In this document: piece after piece, positions 1-11,797 of the stretch | Layout: every line of letters starts with the position of its first letter | Position numbering within the stretch: position 1 is the stretch's first letter | Assembly (NCBI GenBank): GCA_030549495.1 | Contig: JAUIRK010000855.1 | Span: 72,001 to 136,000 of the forward strand | DNA: 64,000 bases | Source: Nectonema munidae | Lineage: Eukaryota; Nematomorpha; Nectonematoida; Nectonematidae | Direction: 5' to 3' | The notes under the pieces: model-generated | What the model saw: only the letters and a program-made list of their open reading frames with translations | Told to the model about the DNA's origin: nothing | The model's database searches: none | Made by a program: the position numbers and the translations under genes

Positions 1-634
1 AAATCCAGTGAAGAAGAGTTTTCTGAATGTTCGGAAGATACGGCTTCTGATGTTTTCGAGAATTTTACTTCTCAAGAGTCTGTTATTGAATCCGAAGAGG
101 AGGATGACGACAGTCATGATAATGATCAAGAAACAAACATGGAAAATATAGATGATAGCCTCTTGGCTCCAGATGGAAGCAAATATACTTGGGATTCTCA
201 AAACTGTGTTTGTGGTCCCAGTTTGATTCGGAATAGACGCAATCTGTCATCTAGGCCTTTTGGATCTTCAAATGAAGCACAATGTTTGAATAACCATTAT
301 GAAATCTTCAAACTTTTTTTTGACATAACTTTGATGAATCATATAGTGGAGATGATATAGTATCATATAGTATAATCATATAGTGATCATTGTGAAAAGT
401 CAATGCTACTCTGCTCGAATATTTCTCAAATTTCAATGCCAGTTAGAAGGATTCTATCCTACTTTGCATTTAATACACCTCAGGAAGCGTCAGAAACTCC
501 TACTTCGAACAGAGGTTACTGTTCTATAGCCAATTGTACACCAAAACAAGAGGTACAGGTAAAAGTTCTCTTTGCAAAAAATTCATTTGCAAAAAGCATT
601 CTTTTTCAGTGTGCCCCATGTAACTCTATTTGAA
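1..634 (+). pseudogene. piggyBac-like transposase remnant, internally deleted
   Basis: An open frame runs from base 1 to 357. It has an acidic Ser/Glu-rich N terminus, then a segment ending EIFKLFFDITLMNHIVEMI, which resembles the start of the piggyBac transposase core (the 'E.F.LFF...L...IV..TN' stretch). The frame stops at 358. After a short repetitive AT patch, a second piece (403-634) carries a cysteine-rich tail: GYCSIANC in one frame, then LCKKFICKKHSFSVCPM in another, typical of the C-terminal zinc-binding end of piggyBac proteins. The whole DDD catalytic core between them is missing, so this is a deleted, frameshifted copy. The 5' end lies outside the window. I did not find convincing terminal repeats or TTAA duplications. 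The family assignment is from motif recognition only. Confidence 0.6.
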
Positions 635-2400
635 TATAATATGTTCAAATTAAACTTTCTAATTTTTATCTTAATTGTTATATTTTATGCTTATTCAATA
701 AAGTTTTGTTTGTTCTTTACAGGTATTTTTTCTCGAATTAGATTTGCACATGCAGTAATAGTATGGACTTTAGTTGTTTCCTTTTCGTTGCGGTAGAGTG
801 AGAACAGTGATGGACTCTCCTGTCATGTGCATTACTTTCTAACCCCCTTCAAATGATCCCAATCATAATTTTATTCAAGAGGAGTATGATACTGTTTCAC
901 TACGCACTTTTTTGGTGTGCATTTTAAAAACAAGCTAATGTTGATTTTATTTGGAGTTTTTAGCTTTGCTCACTACTTTAGTGTTTTTATCTTATTTTTT
1001 CACACCAATTGATAATAAATCTCTTTAACTTATTTTCAAATTGTGCTATGTGGGTGTAGGACTTTAATTAACTTAAGATTTTTTGTTTGTTATATATTTT
1101 CATCATGGAGAAAAATAAGATTGAATTAACAAAATGGAGTAAAAAGCCCAACAGTGGTAAGCGAATGTAAGGATTTACATCGAGAAATACGTGATGCCAT
1201 TGGAGGTAAAACATTTCTTTGTATGTCACTATTTTTCTTCAGTGTATTATGAATAGTTATCGTTTTTTATCTTTTAAGTCTAAAAAGAAGAGACGGAAGA
1301 TTGAGTTCTTTTATTGTCTGTGCATGACATATCTCGACATAAATGATGTATATACTTTTGAAAAAATTGTTCCTTTTATTGACAAAAATTCTCAGTAGAC
1401 TCAATTTTTTTTATAGAAATGTATAGTTGATTGTTTTAAATTATTGGCTAAGATTTCAATAATTTGGTTCGGAAATTTAAGCACCGCCATTTTGAAAAAC
1501 ACAAAAACTATAGATTTAAATGAGTTTATGAATTGTGTGTTGTATCATTAGAAAATAACATTTCTCGTGCTGAACATAGGGAACGCTGGTTTTGAAAACA
1601 TAATCACGTTTTTGAGAAAATGATTTTTGTTTACTATTTATTAGATCCAGAAGAAAATGCGTTAGTATATTAACAATATCAACCAACAAGTATACACTTT
1701 TAAGCATTGTATGATCGTATTTATTAGAAAGCATAATTTTTTGTTCATTTTGCGCTAGGTTGCTTTGAAAAATAGCGCCAAATTTTTGTATTATGATTTT
1801 TTTCAATCGTCAAAGGCTCTCGAAATAATGACATCTTGGATTTGTCTACCGTTGAGTTGCTACTATTGCGCCTAGCACACACAAAAGGGTGTGACCAAGC
1901 TAATTCCATCAAATCAAGTCCAAATAAGACGTGCGATAAATCAAAATGTTGCAAATTTCATACTGAATTTGAATATGCGAACCATTTTTTTGATAAATAT
2001 CATTTTTATAAAACCATTATTCTACGACTCATTCAATGCTAATTTCAACATTGATAATAATAATAATTGATTAAAACTATATTTGCAATAAAGTTGAAAC
2101 TCAGAGATTATGCTTTATTGTAGTTTTAAAACTTAGGGATCTACCCCAGAGACTTATGTTCTATTCAATTGTTTAAAACATAATTTTCCAAAATAAGTGA
2201 ATTTTGAACATTTTTCATTATGTCTATTTGAAATTAATTTTCAAATATTTTTTAAAATTTTTTGATACTAAATGGAACTGTATAACAAATGTAAAATTTG
2301 ACAATAATATATTAATATCACTATATGAAAAAGACATTTCAAAAAATTATTTATATTCATCAAGAGAAAAATTGATCAAAACATATACTAGATATATTAG
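635..2400. other. AT-rich stretch with no supportable gene
   Basis: Only short, overlapping open frames with biased composition occur here. I see no splice-flanked coding segment, RNA gene or clear transposon end. It is probably old repeat debris between the piggyBac remnant and the next dispersed repeat. Confidence 0.4.
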
Positions 2401-2650
2401 GTCCTGTCGAGATACCTAATTTACTGACAAATGAAATATTTTGAGTGAATTAAACACCTAAAGTTGCTTTATTAAATTAATTAAGAAAATAATTACCAGA
2501 AAAATACTGCAAGTAGAATTTATTTTGAAGTTTATATATTTGACATTGATTTACAGGTTTAATCGATTTTTTAACAGGTTTTATTGATTTCATAAAAATG
2601 GATATCACCATTAAATTCTACATATTTGAATCAATTTTTCAATCAAAACA
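2401..2650 (+). repeat. Dispersed repeat R1, copy 1
   Basis: From about the motif GGTCCTGTCGAGATACC onward this sequence matches 9428-9660 nearly base for base for roughly 240 bp, with small indels (including an ATTAAATTA difference). Both copies contain ATGGATATCACCATTAAATT. In this copy the repeat stops shortly after that motif, whereas the copy at 9428 continues into a tandem array. It has no coding potential, so it is probably a non-autonomous element or satellite fragment. Confidence 0.75.
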
Positions 2651-2663
2651 TCAAGATTGAAGG

Positions 2664-3700
2664 AGTGGGATCTTCTAAAAGACAATTACAGAGTTGGAGT
2701 CCAAAAAATCAGACATGAAGGATATTCCAAATTTTATAGTGTTGAAGAGGGCTTATGCTTTTGTAAAGATGTAGGAGGCCTTTTTGTTGCAATTGAAATT
2801 GATCACATTTCATCAGGGTGAGACTTTTCATTGATAGTTCTCTTAAAAGTCTAAAAGCAGTATTGCTGCACAATGGAAACGTGTGGCCATCGATTCTAGT
2901 CGGTCATTCTACACACATGACGGAAGACTATGTTAATGTTAAAATTTTGCTAATAAAAATAGGATATGAAAATTTCAAATGGGAAGAATGCTAGGATTGC
3001 AGCAAGGCTTTACTAAATTCTTCAGCTACATATGTTTATGGGTCAGCAGAGATGTAAAAAATCATTATGTAAAAAAAAATTGGACTCAAAGAGCCCACCT
3101 TGAACTTGGTAGTCATAATATCATAAATCAGCCCTCTCGTCGACCCCGAAAAAGTTTTGCTTCCTCCTCTACACATAAAATTAGGACTCGTTAAAGAGTT
3201 TGTGAAAGTATTGGATTTTGGAAGTTTTTTTTCAAAAAATAGACTTTTTTTCCTCACCCTTCCTAAAAAAAAACAAAAAAGAAAATTTTTTTAACAACAC
3301 AAAAAAAAAAATCTTTAAAAATAAACATTTGCAAATAGCTTTAATTCAACTGAAAGAAGAGCTTGGGATGCATTTAGAAGTGTCGTTACTCGGTTTTTAG
3401 GGAATAAAAAAGATAAAAATTATGAAGCAAATGTTAGAAACTTGGTAAATGCGTATAAAGAGATGGGCTGCAGGATGCCACTAAAACTTCATTTTTTAGA
3501 TTCGCATTTGGATGTTTTTAGAGAAATCTTGGTGATGTGAGCGAGGAGCATGGAGAGCACTTTCACAAGGACATACACACCATGTAGAAAAGATACCAAG
3601 GTCGATGGGGTGAAGCTGTGATGGGTGACAATGTCTGGGGTCTTGTTAAACAGGATAAGTCTGAGCATCGACGAAATAAAAAATTATTTTTAGCTTTTAT
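2664..3700 (+). pseudogene. Decayed copy of an unclassified invertebrate repeat-borne gene (family A)
   Basis: Across three frames the segment preserves pieces of a protein I recall as multi-copy in arthropods and Hydra: SLKAVLLHNGNVWPS near 2850, DPEKVLLPPLHIKLGLVKEF near 3145-3205, and near 3350-3640 RRAWDAFRSVV.RFLGN, EMGCRMPLKLHFLDSHLDVF, HGEHFHKDIHTM and KRYQGRWGEAVMGD. The order matches the family. The copy is broken several times and nothing functional is expected. The family looks transposon-associated because of its copy number, but I cannot assign it to a transposon class from this sequence. Confidence 0.6.
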
Positions 3701-4078
3701 GTTACTTTATGTATTTATAAATTGCTTTAATTTTTTCACAAATTTTGTTATTTTTCATGCATATAATTAATAAATTAATTAGAAAATATCAAACAAATTT
3801 GTTTTAGTCTCAATTAATTTATTCATATCCCATATTGTTAGGACCTAAATACGCATAATAATTAACCATTTTTCAAAAATTGGGATATTCATAAATGGCC
3901 GATATTTTTGAAAGTATCGATGTTACGAAAAAACCAATGTGATTTTCATAATCTAAACAAAAAATACTTTAGAAAAGTAACTTTATTCATGTCAGACAAA
4001 ATGATCGTCGCGATGTCTTATGTTTTTCTTTAGGTTTAGGTGTAGGGGTGGGGTTTGAGAAGTTAAATTTTTACAAAG
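3701..4078. other. AT-rich spacer, nothing recognised
   Basis: The sequence contains AT-rich runs and a short segment with TTGGGATATTCATAAATGG. I see no open frame or repeat boundary that can be supported. Confidence 0.4.
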
Positions 4079-4478
4079 GAGGGGGTGGGAAGGGGGTTTT
4101 TTTTTGGGGTAGGCGAAGGGGGGTTTTTTTTTGGGGGGGGGGTGGGGTTTTTTGGGAGTTTGGGGACTTTCCCGGGGGGGGGGCTTTTTTTAACCCCCCT
4201 AAAATACCCCCCTTTTATAGGGGGGTTTTTTTGGGGGGGGGGGGGGGGGGGGGGGGTGTGGGGGGGGTTTTGGGGTGGGGGGGTAGTTTTGTTTGGGGGG
4301 GGGGGTGTTTTTTTTTTTTGGGGTTTGGGGGGGGGGGGTGTGGTTTGTTTGGGTTGGGGGGGGGGGTGGTGTTTTTTTTTTGGGGTGTGGGTTGGTTTTT
4401 TTTTGTTTTGGTGGGGGGGGGGGTTTGGGGGGTGGGTTTTGTTTTTTTGGTGGTGGGGGGGGTGTGGGTGGTTTGGTG

Positions 4479-4509
<31 letters not shown>
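4079..4509. repeat. G/T-only low-complexity tract (C/A on the other strand)
   Basis: About 430 bp consist almost wholly of G runs (up to more than 20) separated by short T runs, with very few A or C. It gives long Gly/Phe/Val or Pro/Lys/Thr pseudo-frames that are not genes. It begins exactly where a LINE reverse-transcriptase frame on the minus strand breaks off after LLPTLGKIIEKILRK. It could fold into G-quadruplexes if real. Homopolymer runs of this type are also a common sequencing or assembly artefact. Confidence 0.8.
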
Positions 4510-5985
4510 TTTCGTAGGATTTTTTCAATGATTTTGCCTAGGGTTGGTAATAGAAAAATTAGTCGCAAGTTTTTGATTAAATTGTGGTTGCATTTGGTTT
4601 AGGGATTAGCACTAGTTTCCATATTTTCCAAATATTTGGGAAATAGCTCTTAGTTTGAGGCAGGCGTTGAAAATGTTGAGGAGATGGGGGTGTAGTATGT
4701 GGTAGGCTTTTTTCACATGTTTAATGGAGATGAAGTCAAAACTGCTATAAGATTTGGTTTTCATGGAATGTATGGGTTTGTTTTGCTGTTTGATTGTGAT
4801 TTCTGGGTGTGAGTTAATGGTGTTATTTAGTAGATATGTTTTTGTTTCCATTCTAATACGTGTATGGGTAATATTGTCAGTTACATTTGTGTCGGCGGGA
4901 AATAGAGTGTTGAGTGAAGGGTGGTTGATATATATTGAACCTTGATTATTTAAAAGAAGTTTAGAGAGTGATGCTGTATGTTTTTTGTGTATGAGTTTGT
5001 TAATGATTGACCATGGGTTTGTTGGAGTTTGATTGCAAAAATGTTTCCAGGCTTTTTTTTTAGCTTTTTTAAATTCTGACTGATATTGAGAAAAAAGTAA
5101 TGTTGAATGTTACTGTGAGAGTTGATTTTCCTAGAGATTTGCGTAATTGTTGTTTCGGGATTATTTGTTTTATCTGTAGTAAGGGTTATGTTGTCTAGCT
5201 CGGATTTAAGTTTGTGAAAGAATGCTGTCCAGAATATTTATTTGTCATAATTAGGATTTGGAATTTTTAAGAGTTTAGTAGTGAGGTCGATTTGAAATGT
5301 TATGTATGCGTGGTCGAAGGTGGATGGGATGTCTGAGATGCGCCAGTTGTGAACTATACCTGACGTTTCGTTAGAAATGATGGTTAAATCTTTGCGCGAT
5401 TGATATATGTTGTTTAGATGCAGTCGTCTAAAGGTTGGGGATTGATTTATCGATGTCGGCTATTCTTAGATTGTGAGATGCTAGAAATTCGAGTGTGAGT
5501 GAGCCTCGTGTATTTGATTTTATGTCCCAGAGGTAAAATCTAACATTTAAGTAGGTGGATCTAGCATTTAAGTGGTGGTTGTTGTCTATGTTATGTTTGA
5601 TTTGGGTAAGTGATTGAGAGAAGTTCTTAGGAATGGGGTGGTTAAGGAAGGTTGGGAGTAGAGAGAGCAAAAGAGTAAGTATTTGGATTTATAGGGAATA
5701 CGTGTGAAGAAGTAGTTTGAATAGAGTGGTGTAGTTGATAAAGTGGTGTATTGGTAATTGATCGTTTTATTGAGTATTCTGTTAGTGGGGGTATGTGTAG
5801 GATAGTCGGCTGTTTGGTGTGGAATGTGAATGTATGGTTCGTTTATTGATATTATGTCATCAGATAAGTGTGTGAGTGTAAGATGTTGTGAAGATTGTCC
5901 CAAGAAGTTTTTGAGTGATTTGATTTATGTGTAAAATAGTTAGCATGAGTAGTTAGATTTAATTTGGCTCTGTTGAGACATGATT
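4510..5985 (-). mobile_element. Jockey-like LINE, ORF2 part: endonuclease and start of reverse transcriptase (decayed)
   Basis: Read on the minus strand from about 5940 down, pieces in several frames match a non-LTR element ORF2. SLYSQPSLTTPFL (about 5660) corresponds to the 'YsPP' strand of an APE endonuclease. NNHHLNARSTYLN then WDIKSNTRGSLTLEFLASHN (about 5580-5480) corresponds to 'GDFNAHH..WG..SNTRG..L.EFL'. WRISDIPSTFDHAYITFQI (about 5345) is the endonuclease end. A linker follows, then the RT start: HVKKAYHILHPHLLNIFNACL (about 4720-4660) and LLPTLGKIIEKILRK (about 4550-4510). RT catalytic motifs are absent because the G/T tract begins there. There are many frame breaks. Clade is inferred from the Gag-like ORF1 upstream. 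Confidence 0.75.
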
Positions 5986-7018
5986 AATTGTTATGGTTTA
6001 TGTAAACGCTACAGAGTTTAGATGTTACAAGGTGTGGTTGCTGACAATTTATGCAGAAATTTGGCGATTGTCATTTAGTAGGGTACAGGATGATGTAGCA
6101 TGCTCACGGTGGCCGCAGTGTTCGAAGTTTGGTAGAGATACGTTGCATTTTGAAGAGATGTGGCCGTATTTTAAGCATTTTTCGCATTGTTGACTTTGGA
6201 TTTTAGTATGGTGAGGGTTAGTACGTGGTTTTTTATAACGGTTTGATGAGCCTAGAAAGATTTTGGGTTGAGTGCATAAGTATTGATATTATTTCCGGGT
6301 TACTTGGTTCTAAAATAATAGTATTGCAGTATACGCCGGTTTTCCCCACGTGTGTGGGATCTTTGAGCTTACCTATAGCGTTAAGATGTAGATTTTGTTC
6401 TTCGATTAGTTTTGTGATTTGGGTTATTGGTATATCTGTAGGGATGCCACGTAATATAAATTTTGGTTTTTGTGGAGGTAAGTCATTTGCATTTAGCGCG
6501 TTTTTATGAGGGTTATTCTAGCAGTAGTTTTTTGGTCTACCTTTTTGAATTGGAAGTGGATGGTACCGGAGGTGAATGATCTTATTTTGGTGATCGGTAG
6601 GGAGTTGTTTTTGCTATCTAGGTTTTTGATGACTTCTTGGCGATGAATGGCCTTCTCTTTTTTAGTTTAAATGTTGTTAGATGGAGAGATTTTTAAGTCA
6701 AGTTTAGTTCAAGGTGTTTTCTAGTGCTTGGAGTGGTTTGCGTATTTGTGGTGGATATGGATTTTGGGTTAAGGTATGCTTGAGTGGGTATAGATGAGTG
6801 AGTATGGGCTAAACTAGCAGCATTTGCGTATCTTTCTATTGAGGTTGATTTAATGTTTTAGCTTTTGAAAGTTTTGATATAAGGGTTAGGGTTCTCTGTA
6901 TTTTAGGTTGTTAAATAGAATTAGATCGTTTCGACTTAGTGTGGTGTTAGATTTTAAAGTGTCGGTGATAGAAATGGGAGTTTAGGGTCAGAGTGTGCTC
7001 TTTTATTTGTCATATCAG
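5986..7018 (-). mobile_element. Jockey-like LINE, ORF1 (Gag-like, zinc knuckles), decayed
   Basis: On the minus strand, PKFILRGIPTDIPITQITKL (about 6475-6415) followed by a 'L..IGKLKDP' segment matches the Gag-like domain that precedes zinc knuckles in Jockey-clade ORF1 proteins. Next comes a perfect CX2CX4HX4C knuckle, CEKCLKYGHISSKC (about 6190-6148). A second knuckle follows with its first cysteine lost (CGHREHATSSC), and a third in another frame, CINCQQPHLVTSKLC (about 6060-6015). ORF1 normally packages the element RNA. It lies directly upstream of the endonuclease part on the same strand, the usual order. The N-terminal end is poorly defined, with a possible start near 7018. Confidence 0.75.
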
Positions 7019-9427
7019 TGAATAATATTGGGAGGAAATGTGTGATGTTAGTCAAATAATATTATATATATATTGATAAAATAGAGCAATCGATTTTAAT
7101 TAGCTTAATGAAAAATAAAAAGTTAAATATAAAATAAGTTTAAAGATTAGATAGTAATGGATTTATAAAAGAAAAGTTAAGCTTTCAAGGGTTTGAAATA
7201 TAAAAAAAATTAAAAAGACTTAGGAGTCATCTTAGAAGGAGGATTTCGAAGTTGACGAAAAAAGGAAATAAGAATATGAAAAAAATAATTCAAATATGTA
7301 AAAAAAATTGGAAAATTAAAAAAATAAACAATTAATAAATAAAAAATAGGTAAGAATTAAAATCCCCAAATTTTATGATTGAAAAAAGCGGTTTTTCATA
7401 ACGGTTTGATGAACAGTTTCATAAGCGCTTTTTCGATATTTCTCCATCGCTTTCTCAACACTAGTCAGTTGTGATGCAGCAGTTCGTGACAAAATAGAAG
7501 ATGCAAGGTGGGACAGAGTGTAGCACTGTGCTTGACACGACAGCCTCAAACACGCAGTTATTCAAGTGCGTGTATTAGAGAGGCTGGAAAATGATATCAG
7601 TATTCGTCAAAATCACATAAACAAAACTTGAGATATTCTTAATTAAATTTCAAGATAATTTAATATGAGCTGCTAGATGTTTTCAAAACTGTTCTCAGTT
7701 TTATTTTTATCACAATAAAAAAGATAAAATAGAGTCGAGAAAGATAAAAAGTAGTGAAAATTGTATATCCTAATGACAAAATTATAATGAAAAGAAAAAC
7801 AAGCCCTCTCCACAAGTACCCAAAAGTGAAGGAGGCCATCTATGTGTCTGTCTTGTGAATTCGCGTTTCATGCTCAATGTTTTACACCCAAGCACATAAA
7901 GCCTTATTTGCATGTTTTGAAGCGCATTTCTTATCTAAAGTATCCATCAGTCTTTGAAAGTGTTTCTCTTTATAATCCATCCAACTTTGTTATCGAATCA
8001 CTTGCAGTAGGCCATCCATCAAAAATGTCATCGCTTTTTGTAGTGCTGTCCGAAATGCAAATTTTCCCAGAAAATGCGATTTGAAGAGCCATAAACACAT
8101 GTAGAGAAGCTCAGTGCGATATGTAATAATGCAGCAGTATACCTGCTAACTGCATGAAATCTTAGCTCCTTTGCCTCTTTTATAACAACACTCATTTGAA
8201 TAAATTATGTATTCTTGTCGTGAGGTTACTTTTGATGCGATGTTGTAAAATTTTTGCCATCAGCACAACAATTTCTTTTCAAATCTGAAAGTGAAATAAT
8301 CATATTAGCAAGAGAGTGCCAAGTTTTGGTAGCTTTCCGTCAATTTCCTTTCTCACCCTCTTCCTCATCTACCAACCCGCACAAAATTTACAGCGTTAAC
8401 CACCTGAAATACTGTAAGTTCATCTCCCTTATATCACTAACATATGAAACTTCCTTGAAGTTATCCACCTCATACTTTATAAGATGAATAAATGCAAGCG
8501 CATAAGCGTAATAAGAACACATTATCAAAAGTGTTCTTGTATAAAACTGCTTTCATCGTAAGATAAGACATCAAGCCAAGGGTACCACGATTTTCAAGCT
8601 TTTGTAAAATATTCACTTTTGCTGAATTTCGAATTATTCACCTTTCACAATCTTAAATATTTTTATATATAGTCAATTTTTATCCATAGAAGTATTTGCG
8701 TTTTTTGAGCTGAAAAATTCTCCAAAACAATGAGAGTTTGATGTTGTCTTCAGAAGATTTCTTTTAAATAAAACTGATCCTTATGCTTTTACTTGTTTAA
8801 AATTTCACTTATGTCTCCTCAACTAAAAAATTAATTGTACAAAATTGGCTGAAGTATCAAAGAAGAAGAAGAAAAAGTAGGAAATCGGAAAATTTAGTAT
8901 AGGTCAGAGTTATCAAAAATTTCACAGATGCCAATGTGTGAGAATTTAGTCCCTATCTAGATATTTTTTAATCTAAATTGAATTTGCCCATCCTTTTCCT
9001 TTTGCGTGAAAGAAAGAATCTTTTAGATGAAAAAGGTGGCCAACTTTTTATAATAGAACAATGAACATCAGGAATGATTCATTAGAAAAAAACCTTTTAA
9101 CTGTGATTGGTTGACAAATATTCAGGCTGAATATCTCTTCATATCCCCTGATAATAAGATACACAATACTGTTAAAAAAACCTAAGATCATCAAGAAGAT
9201 TCTTTAATCAGAATGTTTTGAGAGAGGAAAAAATCTGTTCAAAATAAATCCTTAAAAAGGTTTTTTCAAACACACATTGAAGAAAATAAATTTCTAATGA
9301 AAAAAGAGCTACCAAAAAAAGGATCATCATAGAATGAATAGGAAAATTACATACTGTAGTAAAGTATAAAAGATGACGTAGAGAGAGACTACGAGTCGAT
9401 AATGAATTCGTAGCCAAAATGATGGAG
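7019..9427. other. Unassigned flank between LINE and repeat R1
   Basis: Purine-rich AT sequence (7080-7340) is followed by a slightly more balanced stretch (7400-8500). On the minus strand this stretch has several short open pieces, for example TAASQLTSVEKAMEKYRKSAYE near 7470, that do not join into a gene I recognise. From 8500 to 9427 nothing stands out. An old pseudogene on the minus strand at 7.4-8.5 kb is possible but not supported enough to call. Confidence 0.3.
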
Positions 9428-10045
9428 GTCCTGGCGAGATACCTAATTTACTGACAAATGAAATATTTTGAGTGAATTAAACACCTAAAGTTGCTTAATT
9501 AAGAAAATAATTAGCAGAGAAATACTGCAAGTAGAATTTATTTTGAACTTTTTTTTATATGACATTGATTGACAGGTAATCGATTTTTTTGACAGGTTTT
9601 ATTAATTTCATAAAAATGGATATCACCATTAAATTCTACATACTTGAAAATGGGCATATATGTGTAAAAAACTTTATATAATTATTTAGATAAAAAGTTT
9701 CTATTTGAGATGAGCTATCATCTATAAATCAATTTTTTTTAGAGGTTTGATTGATTTTCATAAAAAATGAACATCACCACTAAATTCTACATATTTGGAT
9801 TTCATTTTGATATGGGCTATCATATTTAAATTATTTTTGTCAGGTTTGACTGATTTGCATAAAAAAAGGAATATAACACTAAATGCAACATACTTGGGAT
9901 ATGTGTAAAAACTTTATATGTTTATTTAGATAAAAGTTTATTTTTGTGATGAACTGTCATATATAAATCTATTTTTGACAGGTTTGATTAATTTTCATAA
10001 AAAAATGAATATTACCACCATGTTCAACATACTGAAAATGATTTG
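9428..10045 (+). repeat. Dispersed repeat R1, copy 2, running into about 120-bp tandem units
   Basis: The first about 230 bp repeat the sequence at 2401. From about 9570 a unit containing 'gacaggtttgattgattttcataaaaa(tgra)t' then 'atcaccattaaattctacata' and 'ttgatatgggctatcat' recurs about four times, at roughly 9570, 9735, 9840 and 9975, with variable spacing of 105-165 bp. This is a degenerate tandem array, probably a short satellite or the repetitive end of a non-autonomous element. Confidence 0.7.
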
Positions 10046-10059
10046 ACATTTATACTTCG

Positions 10060-10580
10060 ATCATCTGGAATAATAATTAAAATATCCTTGCGAACAGAAG
10101 CATGTCAATATTGTATTGGAGGTGAAGATATTATTTATGAATATAGAAAATAATAATGGACCGAATATTGAACTTTGAAGTAAACCAGAGATACATCAGA
10201 TTCATAAGATTCGGAGCTATGTATGGACACTATTTGTGTTCTACCGGAGAGATAGTGGATGAAAAATCTCAAGACTTATGACTCAAACCTACAAGAATTT
10301 AGTTTCTTAAGTATGAAAGTATGGGATACACATTTAAAAGTGCGACCCAAATCGAGGAAATAGACACATCTTTTTTTTCAAAATAATTTATCATTTTTAC
10401 AATGAGTGCAACAAATCAGAAAAATCATGCTTCCTGAATCCAAATTGTAAATCATGTAAAAAACATTAGAAGGATTGTAGAATTTTTTTGCAAAATTATT
10501 GAATACTCAATAAATTAGGGAAACAGGTCGATAGTTTGTTACCTGTTTGCGATTACAGGATGGTGGTCTGAGAAATATTC
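10060..10580 (-). mobile_element. LINE reverse-transcriptase fragment (decayed)
   Basis: On the minus strand the fragment preserves, in order: QVTNYRPVSLI (about 10540), the YLSGRTQIVSIHSSESYESD segment (about 10260-10200), SGLLQSSIFGPLLFSIFINN (a mutated 'SGVPQGSILGPLLFxIFIND') and DMLLFA, where the YADD box should follow but is lost. These are the central motifs of a Jockey/CR1-group reverse transcriptase. Several frame changes and stops separate them. The fragment is truncated at both ends. Confidence 0.7.
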
Positions 10581-10636
10581 TGTTGAGACGAAAGAGACAA
10601 ATTCATTAAAATAGATAGATATAAGAAGAAAAAGAA

Positions 10637-11090
10637 GAAAAAAAATTTATTCAATCAATCAATCAAATCAATTTTGAAAATTTGTAGTGAGGAAGAATCA
10701 CTTAGGTAAATACAACAAAAGGAAAATGAGAAAAGAGTAAGTATATTTGTATGTTGAAAAATAATAGTAATATATGATAAGGAGAATAGAACTGATACTT
10801 ATGAACAGTGCTTTAATGAGTGGGTCCATTGAGTAGATGGATAAAAAGGTCTTGTTTTAATTTGGAATAGGATGAGATTTATCTTAAGGATCTGGGTAAG
10901 GAGTTGAAAAGAAGAGATGAGCAGAAGTTAAATGTCTTTTTTTGTTTTTCTGGCTCTGACTGGTGGGATAAAAAAAATTTTCTTGAGTAGGCTTTTTATT
11001 TTTTTATTGTAGGAATGAGATGAGTGCTGTATAGATAAGATGAAGTGATACGAGCAGTAGATGTAAATCATGTAAATCAAAATTGACTAC
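10637..11090 (-). mobile_element. 3' end of a CR1/L2-like LINE (5'-truncated)
   Basis: On the minus strand the sequence reads like the C-terminal tail of a LINE polyprotein: FIPPVRARKTKKDI, then SSFQLLTQILKINLIPFQIK and RPFYPST. Compare the usual 'vP..R....R.f...a...WN.LP..lR...s...FK..L...'. A 3' untranslated part follows, ending in GATTGATTGATTGAATAAA and a T/A-rich tail at 10637. It lies immediately upstream, in the same orientation, of the RT fragment at 10060-10580, but that fragment must be a separate insertion because the order is reversed. Confidence 0.5.
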
Positions 11091-11797
11091 AAATTGTAGA
11101 AAAATATTGAATGAAATTTATATACTTCCCTCCCGCTAAGAATCCATTTACTCATCAGTTACACATTTAAATCAACGTATTCCAACCTTCACTTAATGAG
11201 AAACCAACAAACTTAACACCAGAATAAAGTATGTTATGTTATGTCCATTGGTGAACTGATGAGTGTTAAAATAAACAGAACAAGAGTATCAATGGCTAAA
11301 TAGAAGAAAAGCAATAAAATTAGAGCCTTTTTCATGGCTGAAATCATGCCTACCAACATTGAGACAATACTGCATAAGGTGAAATTAATTATATGTATTT
11401 TCAAAAAGAGCCAAATCCTCTAGTTCAGGGCATATGTAGCACAGTGCAAATAAATGCATAGATTTTCCATAATAATCAAGGAAAAAAATTTATAGACTAT
11501 AGTGAAAATATAAAAATGGGAAGAAAGGTTTGTCTATCAATTAGCTCTCTGCTTCCAAAAGTCCATCTGTATCACTGAGAGAAAAATTAGTATCACTAAC
11601 TGATTAGATTGGCAAAGTTGTTCTTTGGATTAGTAAACGATAACTTTACTAACTTTATTAGATACAGCTACTAATTATGCCATTTCACAGACACAAGTAA
11701 ATAAATCACCAGGCGGAGCATCCTTTTTCTTGAATGTTAATTTTCAAATTTAATGTTACTTTGCTCAACTCTGTTTAATTAATAATAGCAAAGTTGA
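11091..11797. other. AT-rich spacer with a possible repeat end
   Basis: No gene is seen. Near 11574 the motif CACTGAGAGAAAAATTAGT is followed by several 'actaac' and 'ttagtaa' motifs. A close copy of that motif, with the same kind of flanking, occurs at 27857, so a dispersed non-coding repeat is possible. Confidence 0.3.

Noticed and set aside
4048-4602. Glycine/phenylalanine-rich and proline-rich frames on both strands
   Set aside because: They come from the G/T-only tract. No start context, splice sites or plausible composition.
7400-8500. Possible minus-strand pseudogene
   Set aside because: Several short peptides look protein-like but do not order into any family I recognise.
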